A DNA stretch of 64,000 bases from Desulfomonile tiedjei. Lineage in GTDB: Bacteria > Desulfobacterota > Desulfomonilia > Desulfomonilales > Desulfomonilaceae. The stretch covers positions 1 to 64,000 of the forward strand of contig JACRDG010000083.1 of the NCBI GenBank assembly GCA_016218715.1, given 5' to 3'. Each line of letters starts with the position of its first letter. Positions within the stretch are counted from its first letter, which is position 1. The translations under genes and the position numbers were made by a program. The notes under the pieces are model-generated. The model worked only from the letters and a program-made list of their open reading frames with translations, searched no databases and had not been told where the DNA came from. Shown piece by piece: positions 17,753 to 27,566 of this stretch.

Positions 17753-19606
17753 ATGCGCTGGCAAGATCAATACTCCTCCAAGCTTGTCTCACCCGAGGAG
17801 GCTGTCAAGAGAGTCAAGAACGGGGACAGAATCTACCTCGGCAGTATGTGTTCCGAACCAAAAACCATGCTGCGCTCACTGGAAGCTTCATTTGTCGAGG
17901 ACGTGGAGATCGTTCAATTCATCAGTGGCTCCGAAGCCTCCCGACTGGCCGACACTGGGGGGTACCGCTTCAGGATGAAGACGTTCTTTGCCGGCATCGC
18001 ATCGGGCGATTCGGTGGACCCACACTTATACAATTATATTCCGCTCTTCCACTCCCAGATTCCCTTCTTTTTCAGAAATCGTCGCATCCCCATCGATGTA
18101 GCGATCGTCCAGGTTTCTGAGCCGGATCGATTCGGCAGGTTCAGCCTCGGCATTTCGGTGGACTTCACCATGGCTGCCGTGGAGACCGCTCGAACCGTCA
18201 TAGCTCAGGTCAATTCCCTCATGCCCCGTACTAATGGAGACACGTTCATACCGCTGGAGAAAATAGACTATCTGGTGGATGCGCCGGAACCGCTGGGGGA
18301 ATTGCCGGAAGAACCGCTAGGGGAGCGAGAAAGGACGATCAGTGCCTATTGTAGTGAACTGATCGACGATGGTTCCATCGTCCAATTCGGCTTTGCGGGG
18401 ATCTCACGGGGCCTTATGGATTTTCTCAAGGATCACCGACATCTCGGCATTCATACCGAGATCTTCACCGATCCTCTTATTGATCTCGTCGAATCCGGGG
18501 TCGTAGACAACAGCACCAAGAAGATGTACCGCGGCAAGTCCCTTGCCACCACCTGCATGGGAACCCGGAGACTCTACGACTACGTGCACGACAACTCTCT
18601 CGTAGAGTTCTATCCTTCCGACATGCTGCTGAATCCTACGTTCATAGCGTCGAACGATCGCATGGTCGCGGTCAATCTGGCCATGCAGGTGGATATCAGG
18701 GGACAGCTCAGACGCGGCACTGCTACCTGGACAGCCTTCGAAGGATCCGCCGGCGACAGCGATTTCATGAGGGGAGCGAATCTGTCCAAGGGAGGCCGGT
18801 CAATCATTTGCCTGCGGTCCACTTCGCCCACGAGCGGCAAATCGACCATCGTGCCGACCTTTGGGCCGAAGTCGACCGTCATAGCGAATCAGGGGGACGC
18901 CAATTACGTCATTACCGAGTACGGGATTGCCTATCTGGGCGGACGAACAATCCGTGAACGCGCAATGGCACTAATTGAAATTGCACACCCGGACCATCGA
19001 GAAGACCTGATGAAGGCTGCGCGCGACCTGGGCTACGTATTTCCGGATCAGGTGTACTACCGCATTTGCTCACCTGAACTCCGCCGTCGCATCCGCACGG
19101 ACCGCGTTTTCAAAGGCGGCCTGAAGGGCCACATACGCGTGATCAAGTCCACCGACGAAACGATGCTCAGAGACCTTTTCTATAACTTGTCCGAAGAATC
19201 GGTCTATTTCCGGTACTTCAGCACCCGCAGGAGCATGCCCCACAGGAACCTTCAACAATATGTGAACGTTACGGAGCAGGAGGGACTCTCTCTCGTAATC
19301 ACCATCGGAGACCGGGAAGATCGCAAAGTCATTGCGGAGGCACGTTACATGCTCAACCCCGACGACCTGTACCCGGACGTGGCATTCATGGTCGATGAGA
19401 ACTATCGGGGCCGTGGACTCGCCAGCACTTTACTCCACTACCTGAGCGATATTGCGAGGGAACGCGGGATCGAGGGATTTCGGGCCGAGGTTCTTATCTC
19501 CAACCGGTCTATGATGAAGGTCTTTGAGAAACTGCCGTACGTCCTGCACAGAACCATAGAGCAGGATTGCATCTCGCTGAAATTCAACTTTTCCGAACTG
19601 AAATGA
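17753..19606 (+). CDS. Acetyl-CoA hydrolase/CoA-transferase fused to a GNAT acetyltransferase
   Basis: A 617-residue two-domain protein. Residues 1-440 belong to the acetyl-CoA hydrolase / 4-hydroxybutyrate CoA-transferase family: GDRIYLGSMCSEP near the N-terminus, a central beta-alpha body, and VITEYGIAYLGGRTIRERA, which holds the Glu expected to carry the CoA thioester. Residues 455-617 form a GNAT domain with VAFMVDENYRGRGLASTLLHYL, the acetyl-CoA binding loop. The pairing suggests CoA-ester metabolism linked to protein or small-molecule acetylation. The next gene converges from the right with a 34-bp gap. Confidence 0.9.
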   Translation: MRWQDQYSSKLVSPEEAVKRVKNGDRIYLGSMCSEPKTMLRSLEASFVEDVEIVQFISGSEASRLADTGGYRFRMKTFFAGIASGDSVDPHLYNYIPLFHSQIPFFFRNRRIPIDVAIVQVSEPDRFGRFSLGISVDFTMAAVETARTVIAQVNSLMPRTNGDTFIPLEKIDYLVDAPEPLGELPEEPLGERERTISAYCSELIDDGSIVQFGFAGISRGLMDFLKDHRHLGIHTEIFTDPLIDLVESGVVDNSTKKMYRGKSLATTCMGTRRLYDYVHDNSLVEFYPSDMLLNPTFIASNDRMVAVNLAMQVDIRGQLRRGTATWTAFEGSAGDSDFMRGANLSKGGRSIICLRSTSPTSGKSTIVPTFGPKSTVIANQGDANYVITEYGIAYLGGRTIRERAMALIEIAHPDHREDLMKAARDLGYVFPDQVYYRICSPELRRRIRTDRVFKGGLKGHIRVIKSTDETMLRDLFYNLSEESVYFRYFSTRRSMPHRNLQQYVNVTEQEGLSLVITIGDREDRKVIAEARYMLNPDDLYPDVAFMVDENYRGRGLASTLLHYLSDIARERGIEGFRAEVLISNRSMMKVFEKLPYVLHRTIEQDCISLKFNFSELK

Positions 19607-19640
19607 TCCCTTGGACAGGCTGCCCTCACGCTGGTGACGG

Positions 19641-21119
19641 TCAGGTCGGTCGCAGGCGATGCCACAGAGGAAACCGCCTCATCGTCTTGTTCACTTTACG
19701 CCCGATGGTAAGAGCCAGCACCATGGGGAGCGCCAAGGCCAGTGGAGCCACGTTGGAAGGCATAAACAGGCGCACGCGCAGGAGCTTCCGGGCAATTCGA
19801 AGCAGTTGAGCCGGCGTGTAGAACTGACGGGTGATTTGCGAACTGATCCGTTTGAGCCCGGGACGGCCGATACCCTCACGGTACAGGATCCGGTCATCGC
19901 CAATGAAATAGCCGGGAGTGACATCAACCAGCTCTTTCAAGGGGGAGTATTTCTCTATGCGCAGCTTCTGGTAGGTTATGGAATCGAGACCCAGCTCTTT
20001 GGCAAAAACTGGGATCTGCATCATTTCCTCGTCTGTTTCCGTCAAATTTCCGTATATGAAATAGCCGTGGTAATAGAAAGGGTACTGGCGAAAAGTCTCG
20101 AAGGCCTTCCTGACGGTTGCCGTATTGAAGCCTTTGTTGAGCTGAGCCAGGATCCGGTCGGTCGGCGATTCGATCCCCAAAAGAAAGACCTTGATCCCGG
20201 CCTCCACCGCGGCGGCGAGGACCTCCGGATGCTTGAAGATCTCGATCCTGGCCTGCACGAGAAACCTCTTTTCGATCCCCTCCGCGACAATTCTCTCACA
20301 AATTGCCTTGGCCCTGGCCGGATTCACGAAGAAATCTTCATCCGCAATCAGGATGATTCCTGCGGATATCTGCCGGATCTCCTCCATGACCGAATCGAGG
20401 GACCGAGCCGAATAGGGGCGCTTCTGTCCCCACGGGTTGAGGGTAAAGGTGCAGAACTTGCAATTGTGCGGGCACCCACGGGAGGTGAGAATTATGTCGA
20501 ATTCTTCACCGCGTAAGGCAAAGCCGCCAATATTGAAGTGATATTTTTCGTGTCGGAGCGTTCGATCGGGAAAACGGTACGTGTCCACCTTGGGAAGATC
20601 CCGGTTGGCATTGTGGATCACGCCAGACCCATCGCGATACGATATCCCGGCGACATCCCGTAGCGGGATTCCCTGGGCGATCTCGACAATGGCGCCCTCA
20701 CCTTCGCCTCGAACCACCATGTCGATCCCGGGGCACAGATCGAAGAGATCCTCAACGCAGTCGGTAGCCTGTTTCCCGCCGACAACGGTCAGCACATCGC
20801 GCGGGAGGGCATTCACCAGCTCGCACACTTCCCCAAACTGGTATTCCCAATTGATGCTGATGCACAGGAGGTCGATCTGCTCGGCGATGAACTTCTTCAA
20901 CGTCTCAAGACGCCTCAGGGGGCCGGGAAGGCGCAGATCGACCAGGGTGACCTGCCCTACATGAGGCTCAAGAGCCGCAGCTACATATTCAAGTCCCGTT
21001 GGAGGAAAGACCGCAAGCCCCAGTGAACCGGAATGGCTGTCCCGGAAATAGGGGTGGAGACACAGGGCATGCTTGTACACGGTACCCAGGGTTTCCTCCT
21101 TGCACAAACCATCCGTCAC
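19641..21119 (-). CDS. B12-binding-domain-like radical SAM protein
   Basis: A 492-residue radical SAM protein. Residues 20-160 look like the cobalamin-binding fold that often precedes such domains (PPTGLEYVAAALEP, VVGGKQATDCVEDL, VVRGEGEGAIVEI) but lack the DxHxxG cobalamin ligand motif. The [4Fe-4S] site is SRGCPHNCKFC, with the CxxxCxxC spacing. A hydrophobic C-terminus (APLALALPMVLALTIGRK) may touch the membrane. The substrate is unknown. The start is uncertain: AAGGAGG occurs inside the first codons, so translation may begin at a GTG near 21,080. Confidence 0.85.
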   Translation of the reverse strand: MTDGLCKEETLGTVYKHALCLHPYFRDSHSGSLGLAVFPPTGLEYVAAALEPHVGQVTLVDLRLPGPLRRLETLKKFIAEQIDLLCISINWEYQFGEVCELVNALPRDVLTVVGGKQATDCVEDLFDLCPGIDMVVRGEGEGAIVEIAQGIPLRDVAGISYRDGSGVIHNANRDLPKVDTYRFPDRTLRHEKYHFNIGGFALRGEEFDIILTSRGCPHNCKFCTFTLNPWGQKRPYSARSLDSVMEEIRQISAGIILIADEDFFVNPARAKAICERIVAEGIEKRFLVQARIEIFKHPEVLAAAVEAGIKVFLLGIESPTDRILAQLNKGFNTATVRKAFETFRQYPFYYHGYFIYGNLTETDEEMMQIPVFAKELGLDSITYQKLRIEKYSPLKELVDVTPGYFIGDDRILYREGIGRPGLKRISSQITRQFYTPAQLLRIARKLLRVRLFMPSNVAPLALALPMVLALTIGRKVNKTMRRFPLWHRLRPT

Positions 21120-21189
21120 ACGGTCTCGGGCAAGGGAATGCCGGGACAGACCCTCGCCCGAGCTTTTCGAGCCCGATACAGACAGGGGC

Positions 21190-21489
21190 TTACCAGCGCG
21201 ATCTTCCCCCGTCGCGCCCGCCGCCGCCGCCCCGAGACTCGGTCCTGGGACGAGCTTCGTTCACCTTCAGGCTGCGGCCGTTGTAGTCCTTCGAGTCGAG
21301 TGCCTGGATGGCCTTCAGTCCTTCTTCACGGTTGGTCATCTCGATGAACCCGAATCCGCGGGAACGTCCCGTGAACTGGTCGCTGATGATCTTCGCTGAA
21401 TCGACCTCTCCGTAGGTCTCAAACATGCCCTTCAGTTCGTCCTCGCTGGAAGAAAAAGGCAGGTTTCCGACATAAATCTTGATACTCAT
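21190..21489 (-). CDS. RRM-type RNA-binding protein, glycine/arginine-rich tail
   Basis: A 99-residue RNA-recognition-motif protein. RNP2 is KIYVGNLPF, RNP1 is RSRGFGFIEM, and the tail is ESRGGGGGRDGGRSRW. Such small proteins are often cold-induced in bacteria and bind single-stranded RNA. The ATG is fixed by AAGGAG nine bases upstream; the longer frame to 21,600 has no family resemblance. A CTAGGATC/GATCCTAG hairpin at 21,623-21,660 lies further upstream in the leader or promoter region. Confidence 0.93.
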   Translation of the reverse strand: MSIKIYVGNLPFSSSEDELKGMFETYGEVDSAKIISDQFTGRSRGFGFIEMTNREEGLKAIQALDSKDYNGRSLKVNEARPRTESRGGGGGRDGGRSRW

Positions 21490-22463
21490 TCTTTCTTGCT
21501 CCTTAGACTCATGTGAAACATTGTGGCAGATTGCGTTTACGAATACGAACAAGGGCTCTGTGTGATCGGGGATGAACCGGCTGGAACTGCGGTGTGACAA
21601 TCCTCGGCACGGGCGCCTATGTCCTAGGATCTTAACCCTTGCATAACGCCCGTGATCCTAGCGAGAGGTCTACTGGAGAAACACAGGTTAAGCTTCACCC
21701 TAAAAGAGATACCGCCACGACCGTTTCTTGTCAAGGAGTTTCAGCCCCCGGTAGTACGCGCTCCGTCGTCATGGTTGACGGCCTTTCTCGTCAATAGATA
21801 CACCCAATATGGGGTGACGGTTCCGAGACCGAGATTGACGGGACGCCCGCCTCGCCTGTTCATGAATTCCAGCAATTTCGCACGACGTGGGACTGTCCCG
21901 CTGACGCGGTGCCTGCTATCGGACATGCCTTTTGAGAATTGCTCTCCACCCGCCGATCGACATCGGCAGTGCCTGACAGTTCGCGCATCGAAATCCGCGC
22001 GTGTCCGAAACCAGGGACACTCTCCACGGGTAAGTACCCGAAATTACGTGAGGTGGCGCCAAGTGTCCGATCATCGTACACCGATCGGTGAACAAACATT
22101 CCCGGACCGCATGCACTGCGGATCCCCTCGAACAGAACTAATCGGATTTACGTCATTTTTTTGGGCCAGCCTTTTTGAGGAGATTTGGCATTAAACATGC
22201 ATATTGTATAGCGAACTATAGAGGCTTCAGCAGAACGCCGCCCGAAGAGGTTGCCCCTTTAGAGCAATTGTCAAACATCAACTTCCAGCGGGTGACAAAC
22301 GTACTGCCGAGCCGGTTCGCCAACTTCGCAACTGCCATAGGCCAGAGATGAAGAGCCAGCAGGGAAACGTAGCGCTCGCCGAGGAGGCACTGCATGGGCC
22401 TGCAATGTGTCCCCCAGAAGTGCGAGCGCGGGGAATTGACATCATGGCGAACGCCGAAGGAGA
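21490..22463. other. Long non-coding interval, no gene recognised
   Basis: About 970 bp without a credible gene. The CTAGGATC...GATCCTAG inverted repeat at 21,623-21,660 may belong to the RRM gene leader. Near 22,170-22,350 a stop-free stretch follows GAGGAG but has no ATG/GTG/TTG start at the right place. No tRNA-like or riboswitch-like block was recognised. It could be a decayed gene. Confidence 0.4.
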
Positions 22464-22712
22464 ATGACCGTGCGCATCCAACGAACCATCAAATCGGAAG
22501 ACCTGATCCAAGACATTCGCTCCGGCGTCCCGGTTTTGGAATTGACCGACAAATATGAGATTACACCCCAAGTGCTCGACAGGGTTTTGCAGTATTTGGT
22601 TGACGTCGGTCTGCTGACTTGCCGACAGGTTCGGGAATGCGAGCAGCTGTCCAGCAGCCCCTGTATGCACCGATTCGTGGAATCGTGTGATGACTTTCGG
22701 TACGTAGACTGA
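22464..22712 (+). CDS. Small conserved-type protein with HTH-like segment
   Basis: An 82-residue protein without signal peptide. The core TIKSEDLIQDIRSGVPVLEL followed by TDKYEITPQVLDRVLQYLVD resembles a short motif found in many deltaproteobacterial small proteins, in which a DIRxGxxxxELMxKYxLSxxxL helix pair looks like a degenerate helix-turn-helix. Its function is unknown. GAAGGAG is almost directly before the ATG, so a GTG six bases later is an alternative start. It converges with the CFA synthase gene. Confidence 0.65.
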   Translation: MTVRIQRTIKSEDLIQDIRSGVPVLELTDKYEITPQVLDRVLQYLVDVGLLTCRQVRECEQLSSSPCMHRFVESCDDFRYVD

Positions 22713-22763
22713 AGTCAGTGCCCGGGGAACGATTATCGCTGTCGGTCCCTCGCGTTGCCCGGT

Positions 22764-23876
22764 TCAGTACCGGCATGCAGGTTGCCGGGTGCCACACTTG
22801 GTAAAGACGATCTGCCAGAGCTGAATGTCCCGTGCCCGAAAGGCTCCCGCGCAGGAAAGCAAGTAATATTCCCACATGCGCTTGAAGCGCTCGTCGTACC
22901 TCGCAGAGAGGCTCGGCCAGGCGCTTTGAAACCTTTCATTCCACGCCATCAGTGTCCGATCGTAGTGTGGGCCGAGGTTGTGCAGGTCTTCCACCACGAA
23001 CAGCCCTTCGACCGCCCGGCTAATCTGCGCGACGCTTGGAAGCTCACCGTTGGGGAAAATGTATCTCGAGACCCACGGGTCTGACTCGTATTGCGATCGA
23101 TTGTTGCCGATGGTGTGCAATAGAAAGACCCCGCCATCCTTGAGACAGCGATGGACGGTCTCCATGAAAACTCGGTAGTTCTTCCGACCTACGTGCTCGA
23201 ACATGCCGACCGAGACAACTTCGTCGAACGTCCCCTCCACGCGGCGATAATCCGCCTGCAAGATCTCCACGGGCAGGCTTTTGCAGAATTCTCGAGCGAA
23301 CGCGATCTGTTCGTCGGAAATATTGATCGCCGTCACCGTGCACGCGAACTTCTCAGTCATGTACAGAGCAAGGCCACCCCAACCGGAGCCGATATCCAGG
23401 ACATGGTCGCCGCCCTTGAGGTTGAGTTTCCTGCAGATCAGCTCCATCTTGTTGACCTGCGCGTGGTCCAAGTCATCAGTGCCGTTAAAGCAGGCACAAC
23501 TGTACTGATTGTAGGGATCGAGAAACGAGAAGAAGAGGTCGTTCCCAAGATCGTAGTGGCGCTCGGCCACCTGCCTCGACCGCATCAAGGACTGCCTATT
23601 CGAGACCACGGCAAGGAGCGCCGGCAGGAGAAGCTTCCAGCTCCCGTTCACCTGTCGATCGACTCTCGCTTGAAGGATGCGGCAGATGAATTCGTCCACC
23701 CGCGCACATTGCCACCATCCGTCCATGTACGACTCACCCAGGCCAAGGCTCTTGTCAGCGAGCACACGAGCGTAGAACCGGTCGTCGGTGACCTGGAGGT
23801 CCCACGGATTCGCGCCGTCTATGGTGATATCGCAGAGAGAAAACAAGTCTTTGACGATCTGTTTGTGTCTCCCCAT
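22764..23876 (-). CDS. cfa: Cyclopropane-fatty-acyl-phospholipid synthase
   Basis: A 370-residue SAM-dependent enzyme that adds a methylene bridge to unsaturated phospholipid chains in the membrane. It shows LGLGESYMDGWW, HYDLGNDLFFSFLDPYNQYSCACF, the SAM motif VLDIGSGWGGLALYM, VGMFEHVGRKNYRVFM and, at the C-terminus, FKRMWEYYLLSCAGAFRARDIQLWQ, all in family order. Length equals typical bacterial CFA synthases. It is a stand-alone gene with no operon partner here. Confidence 0.95.
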   Translation of the reverse strand: MGRHKQIVKDLFSLCDITIDGANPWDLQVTDDRFYARVLADKSLGLGESYMDGWWQCARVDEFICRILQARVDRQVNGSWKLLLPALLAVVSNRQSLMRSRQVAERHYDLGNDLFFSFLDPYNQYSCACFNGTDDLDHAQVNKMELICRKLNLKGGDHVLDIGSGWGGLALYMTEKFACTVTAINISDEQIAFAREFCKSLPVEILQADYRRVEGTFDEVVSVGMFEHVGRKNYRVFMETVHRCLKDGGVFLLHTIGNNRSQYESDPWVSRYIFPNGELPSVAQISRAVEGLFVVEDLHNLGPHYDRTLMAWNERFQSAWPSLSARYDERFKRMWEYYLLSCAGAFRARDIQLWQIVFTKCGTRQPACRY

Positions 23877-24082
23877 GGCAGCCCCCTCACATGCCCCCTC
23901 TTAGTGCAAAGCGACCGCGACCTGAAACATACCTCCGTTCTCAATACGATGCTACTTTTTTTCCGGCAGACTGATAAGCGCCCAGGCTTATCCGCCGGGG
24001 CCAGCGACAGAGGCTTCTGTTACCCAGCCTTGCTCGCTTGCCCGACAGGCCATTCATTTCAACCTATTCCTGAGACACGCCC

Positions 24083-25001
24083 CTACGTGCCGTACCAATC
24101 GCGCAGGATTGCGCTAACGTGTTTTCGCAGTCCTTCCTCGAAGCGGCTCTTCCCAGCGATAGAGTCCTCGTAGAAGAGAGTTCGGAATGCGGCGAGATCG
24201 AAAGGCAGCGTGGTTCCCTTTTTTGGCCACCAGGATGGTGGGCTTGTTGATGGCGTGCGCGTATCCAACCTCATAGTAGACGTTCGGATTCGACGGGGAG
24301 ATTTCCGCGATTACCAGCTTGGACTCCTGAATGTCACGTACGATGTCCGCGATGATCAGCCCTGGCCCAAAAGACTCGTCTGCACGGACGGCATCCAGTT
24401 CGAATTCCTTGCACACTGCCGCAATTACCTCCGAGTACAACTGATCATATGGCGACCCAAACTGCATTACCACGAACGCCCGGCCGCGTACTAGGTCGAT
24501 CTTGAAGTTTCGAACGGCTATGTCTTTGAATCCGCCACACCACACACCGACTTGACTTGGAGGTAGGGCAAACGGGAGATTGGCCGAAGTCACGTCAACC
24601 CCATCGACGGTCAGGCGAACCCAGGAACCCTTGAGAGTCGCCGTGACGTGGTATGGGTTTCCAGACCGAAGATTCTCCCGATGGCCGGCATACCCGTGGG
24701 TCTGCCAGCCGTTCTCGTCCCAGTGCCGGACCGCGAACATCGGGCCACTGCCAAGGCCCGCGGTCACCATGTACTTCCGAGCGGGATCATAGTAGAGAAT
24801 CAGTTCACAAGCAGCAGGAGCGGCGACGTCTGTGAATTCGATCTTGGCGGAAATGGTGCCGCCAGCGAATCGTTGATCGCAGAGCAGGTTACCGATCGCT
24901 GGCGACGCTTGTCCATAGGCTTCCATGGAGCCCCCCCGAAACCAGATGGCTCCTTCCGACTCGTCAAATATCCCAAGTAGTGGCTGCCAACGAAGTTTCA
25001 C
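24083..25001 (-). CDS. Carbohydrate-binding-like domain plus nucleotide-hydrolase (TIR/deoxyribosyltransferase-like) protein, frameshifted
   Basis: The N-terminal 170 residues form a beta-sandwich of the LamG/concanavalin type (IWFRGGSMEAYGQ, ISAKIEFTD, SQVGVWCGG). The C-terminal part GRAFVVMQFGSPYDQLYSEVI, RADESFGPGLIIADIV and NPNVYYEVGYAHAINKPTI is the Rossmann-like family related to nucleoside 2-deoxyribosyltransferases and TIR effectors. At the A-run antisense to 24,219-24,224 the frame breaks: one frame ends 36 codons on, while another continues as TTLPFDLAAFRTLFYEDSI to 24,083, which is the expected family end. So a one-base indel, natural or an assembly error, splits it. GTG with AAAGGA upstream is the likely start. 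Confidence 0.72.
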
Positions 25002-25019
25002 GACACATCCTTTCTGCAA

Positions 25020-25513
25020 CTAAAGTGATGCCTCAGGTAATACCATTAACCGAGCGTCTGAAGGCAGCTATTCCGCTTCGTAGTTCCATCATACAAGAAA
25101 TAGGCCAGAAACTACCTGGAGAGATCGACGCCAGTGCGCCACGAGTTGACTGCAGGCAACATCGGGCCGGACTACGAGCTGCCGGCTCTCCCAGATTGTC
25201 GAGGCTGCGTTCTATCCGGCACGGTCCAATTCTTCGAAAAGCTCGCTCGGTCTTCGGCGGGCCGGTTGCCCACATCCCCCACCGCATTCCGCTTGATCAC
25301 TTGCTGTTCACGGTAACCGATCTTGCTGGCACTGACAAGGGCGCGGCGGGAAAGGACTGAGATCATCGTCTGTCCGATACGAATGAAAGGCAGTGGCATA
25401 TGACGAAAATTGAGCCATAGAACCCGGAGAGTCATAGACGAGGGCCGGGGGGTTGGAATCGGCATCGACCCCAGGGTTTGACGCTTCTCCGACTTATCGT
25501 GTAATGGAGAAGG
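25020..25513. other. Intergenic region with a weak hairpin at the barrel operon end
   Basis: Some 490 bp lacking a believable gene. Near the left operon's end a CTTCTCC...GGAGAAG hairpin (about 25,485-25,512) lies just past the stop of the small acidic protein gene and could end transcription, though no U tract follows. Nothing else was recognised. Confidence 0.4.
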
Positions 25514-25810
25514 CTAACCCAACGTCGGTGAGTCCCAAAGCTCTTTCAGATTCCTGTCCTCATCGTCCGCGTTGTCTTTGCGATCGTCGTCACTTTCTTC
25601 GACTTCGGAATCCTCGTCACTAGCAGCAACAACCGGTCTGGTGTCGTTACTCTGGGACAAAGAGAGCGGAGCGCCTTGGCCTGCGAATCGCAAAGGGGAG
25701 CTTTGGACATCCGCACGATAATCGCTCTCCTCGGACAACCAGAGCATTCCTCCCAGTGAAAAGACAGCCAGCATCAAAGAGGCCAAAAGAGCAATCCTAC
25801 AGGTTCTCAT
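25514..25810 (-). CDS. Small exported acidic protein, cassette copy 2
   Basis: A 98-residue protein with an N-terminal hydrophobic stretch (IALLASLMLAVFSLGGMLWL) that acts as signal or anchor. A strongly acidic tail follows (DEDSEVEESDDDRKDNADDEDRN) and ends WDSPTLG. AAGGAG precedes the ATG. It follows the second outer-membrane-barrel gene by 37 bp, exactly as the other small acidic protein (27,944) follows barrel copy 1, and both end in a similar Pro-x-Leu-Gly. No family was recognised; the Asp/Glu run could bind cations. Confidence 0.75.
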   Translation of the reverse strand: MRTCRIALLASLMLAVFSLGGMLWLSEESDYRADVQSSPLRFAGQGAPLSLSQSNDTRPVVAASDEDSEVEESDDDRKDNADDEDRNLKELWDSPTLG

Positions 25811-25847
25811 GGTCAATTCTCCTTTCCTCTTATGTTTGCTCGAAATT

Positions 25848-27566
25848 CTAGAAACGGAAGGCCATCGAAACCTCGCCTCCTATAACGGGATCGATCGTCT
25901 TTCCTGGCCGTGTGCCGAAAAGATTGGCAGGTGTCTGTATGTTCCAGGAAGGGACCGACCTGTCGATGCATGCGTACGTAAACCATTTGCCTGGTTGCCA
26001 GTAGCAGAACGTCCCGGTCAGCGACCAACCCTCCAAGAGCTGCCATTCAAAGCCCGTGTCAAACTCGTAACCAAGAGAACGATCGGGGATGTTCGGTGAG
26101 CCTGCGACGCCGTCTAAATTCCGAGGGCCGATATTACCATTAACCGGAAAGCCATTGAAGGCAACGTCATTCGGACCGATGAAACCCCACGGATACCCGT
26201 GGGAAGTCCTCTCAGCCCAGAAGCCGGTGAAGAACAGATTCAAGTTGGCCGCAGCGGCAAAATCCAGTCTTGCCCCCAGTGTGGACGCGTCCCGGACGTA
26301 CCCATCGACCGTAAGGTTGTAGGCTGCGAGGCCTGAACCGAAGACGTAAGAAAACATATAGGAATAAGGTCGGAATACGCTGAAATTTGACAGAAACCGA
26401 TCGTACGTTGGATGCCATGGAAACGCGGCAGGCTGTTTGCCGATCAGAGCTCCGTTTCTCCTGTCCGGACCGGGCTGCCAGGCATAAAGCACGCTCATCT
26501 TCGCTGGACCGGCGAAGACCCCGAACTCGGTCATAAAGCGCCACTGCTCGACATCCTGTGCGTCGGTGCCGAACAACAACACCCTTGCACCCCGGAACCG
26601 ATCGGCATAGTAGAGCCACGCAGCTTCGGCATTGAAGAAGAAACGACCGTTGTTGTATTTCACAAAGGACGATCCGTGAAAAATAGCCGTGCTTTGCGCA
26701 CTGAAATCAGTAGGCCGCAAAAGGGCTTCCGGACCGATGTGGAAATCGCCGTAAACCCCTAACGCGCCAACCTGGAACTCTCCTGACGAATAAGTGACAA
26801 ACCCGAGGAAGTCACGGGAGAAGGCACCGGCAAAGTCTGAACGATTGAAATGCTGGAAGCCGCCTAGATCATATGGGTCTTGATAGCCTGGCGGAATCGG
26901 TGTTCCAATCACGCCAGGAGTAGGTGGTTGCGGTGGAGTAGATGGTTGCGGGGAAGACCCTGCGAATCGCCAGGGGTAAAAGCCGAACCCAACCTTCAGG
27001 GGACCGTACGGCGCAATAAAGGTAATTGATTCCGTACTGGCAGTGTCCGAACCGTCGTATTGCAGCCCAGTACCGAAAATCCACCGCCTTTTTCCTATGC
27101 CAAGAACCCCCCACGGCGTCTGGGCAGTTACCCAGAACAGGGTCCACTTGCCCTCGCTGATGGCAGTCTCAGCACCAAGTGCTCCCTGAGTCCAATAATC
27201 GTTGTCGCCGGTAGGATCGCCGTACATACCGATCCGGTATTGCGCCTGCACCCTTATGGCTTCATTGATCTTGAGAGTGGGCCAGAACTTCACCCACAAT
27301 GCGGACCATCCTGCATCAGCACTGGAGGCGAGGTCTTTATCAAGGATTCCCTCCCCCTCCCAGAAGTTAAGATTAGCTGTAGTCGTGCCCACTCCCCTAT
27401 CTACGTCGTACGGCCCGAAGAAGCCGTTGTGTCCGACCTGGCTGAAGCGCACGGAATACCAGTTGACCCATCCCTCCATCTCGAGTTCCCACGCAGAAGC
27501 AGCGGATGAAAAGGACAGGGACACGACGAAGACGAAAACAAGACACCGTTGCACCCACTTCGACAT
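25848..27566 (-). CDS. Outer-membrane beta-barrel protein, copy 2
   Basis: A 572-residue secreted protein: the signal peptide ends FSSAASA before WELEMEG, and the chain ends in Phe (GGEVSMAFRF), as expected for an outer-membrane barrel. Amphipathic strands rich in Trp and Tyr run throughout. It is clearly paralogous to the 28,492 gene: both share GFFGPYD, ANLNFW, SADAGWS, FWVTAQ-PWGV-GIGKR, LQYDG and AWQPGPDRRNGALIGKQPAA-type segments. GGAGGG lies nine bases before the ATG. No named porin family was recognised. The substrate is unknown; see the riboswitch upstream of copy 1. Confidence 0.82.
   Translation of the reverse strand: MSKWVQRCLVFVFVVSLSFSSAASAWELEMEGWVNWYSVRFSQVGHNGFFGPYDVDRGVGTTTANLNFWEGEGILDKDLASSADAGWSALWVKFWPTLKINEAIRVQAQYRIGMYGDPTGDNDYWTQGALGAETAISEGKWTLFWVTAQTPWGVLGIGKRRWIFGTGLQYDGSDTASTESITFIAPYGPLKVGFGFYPWRFAGSSPQPSTPPQPPTPGVIGTPIPPGYQDPYDLGGFQHFNRSDFAGAFSRDFLGFVTYSSGEFQVGALGVYGDFHIGPEALLRPTDFSAQSTAIFHGSSFVKYNNGRFFFNAEAAWLYYADRFRGARVLLFGTDAQDVEQWRFMTEFGVFAGPAKMSVLYAWQPGPDRRNGALIGKQPAAFPWHPTYDRFLSNFSVFRPYSYMFSYVFGSGLAAYNLTVDGYVRDASTLGARLDFAAAANLNLFFTGFWAERTSHGYPWGFIGPNDVAFNGFPVNGNIGPRNLDGVAGSPNIPDRSLGYEFDTGFEWQLLEGWSLTGTFCYWQPGKWFTYACIDRSVPSWNIQTPANLFGTRPGKTIDPVIGGEVSMAFRF

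Noticed and set aside
22180-22350. Stop-free stretch after GAGGAG starting at an ATT codon
   Set aside because: ATT starts are extremely rare and the translated sequence shows no recognisable features.
24216-24224. Programmed frameshift at the A-run of the effector-like gene
   Set aside because: Rejoining the frames needs a +1 shift, whereas A-rich slippery sites give -1. No pseudoknot follows. An indel is simpler.
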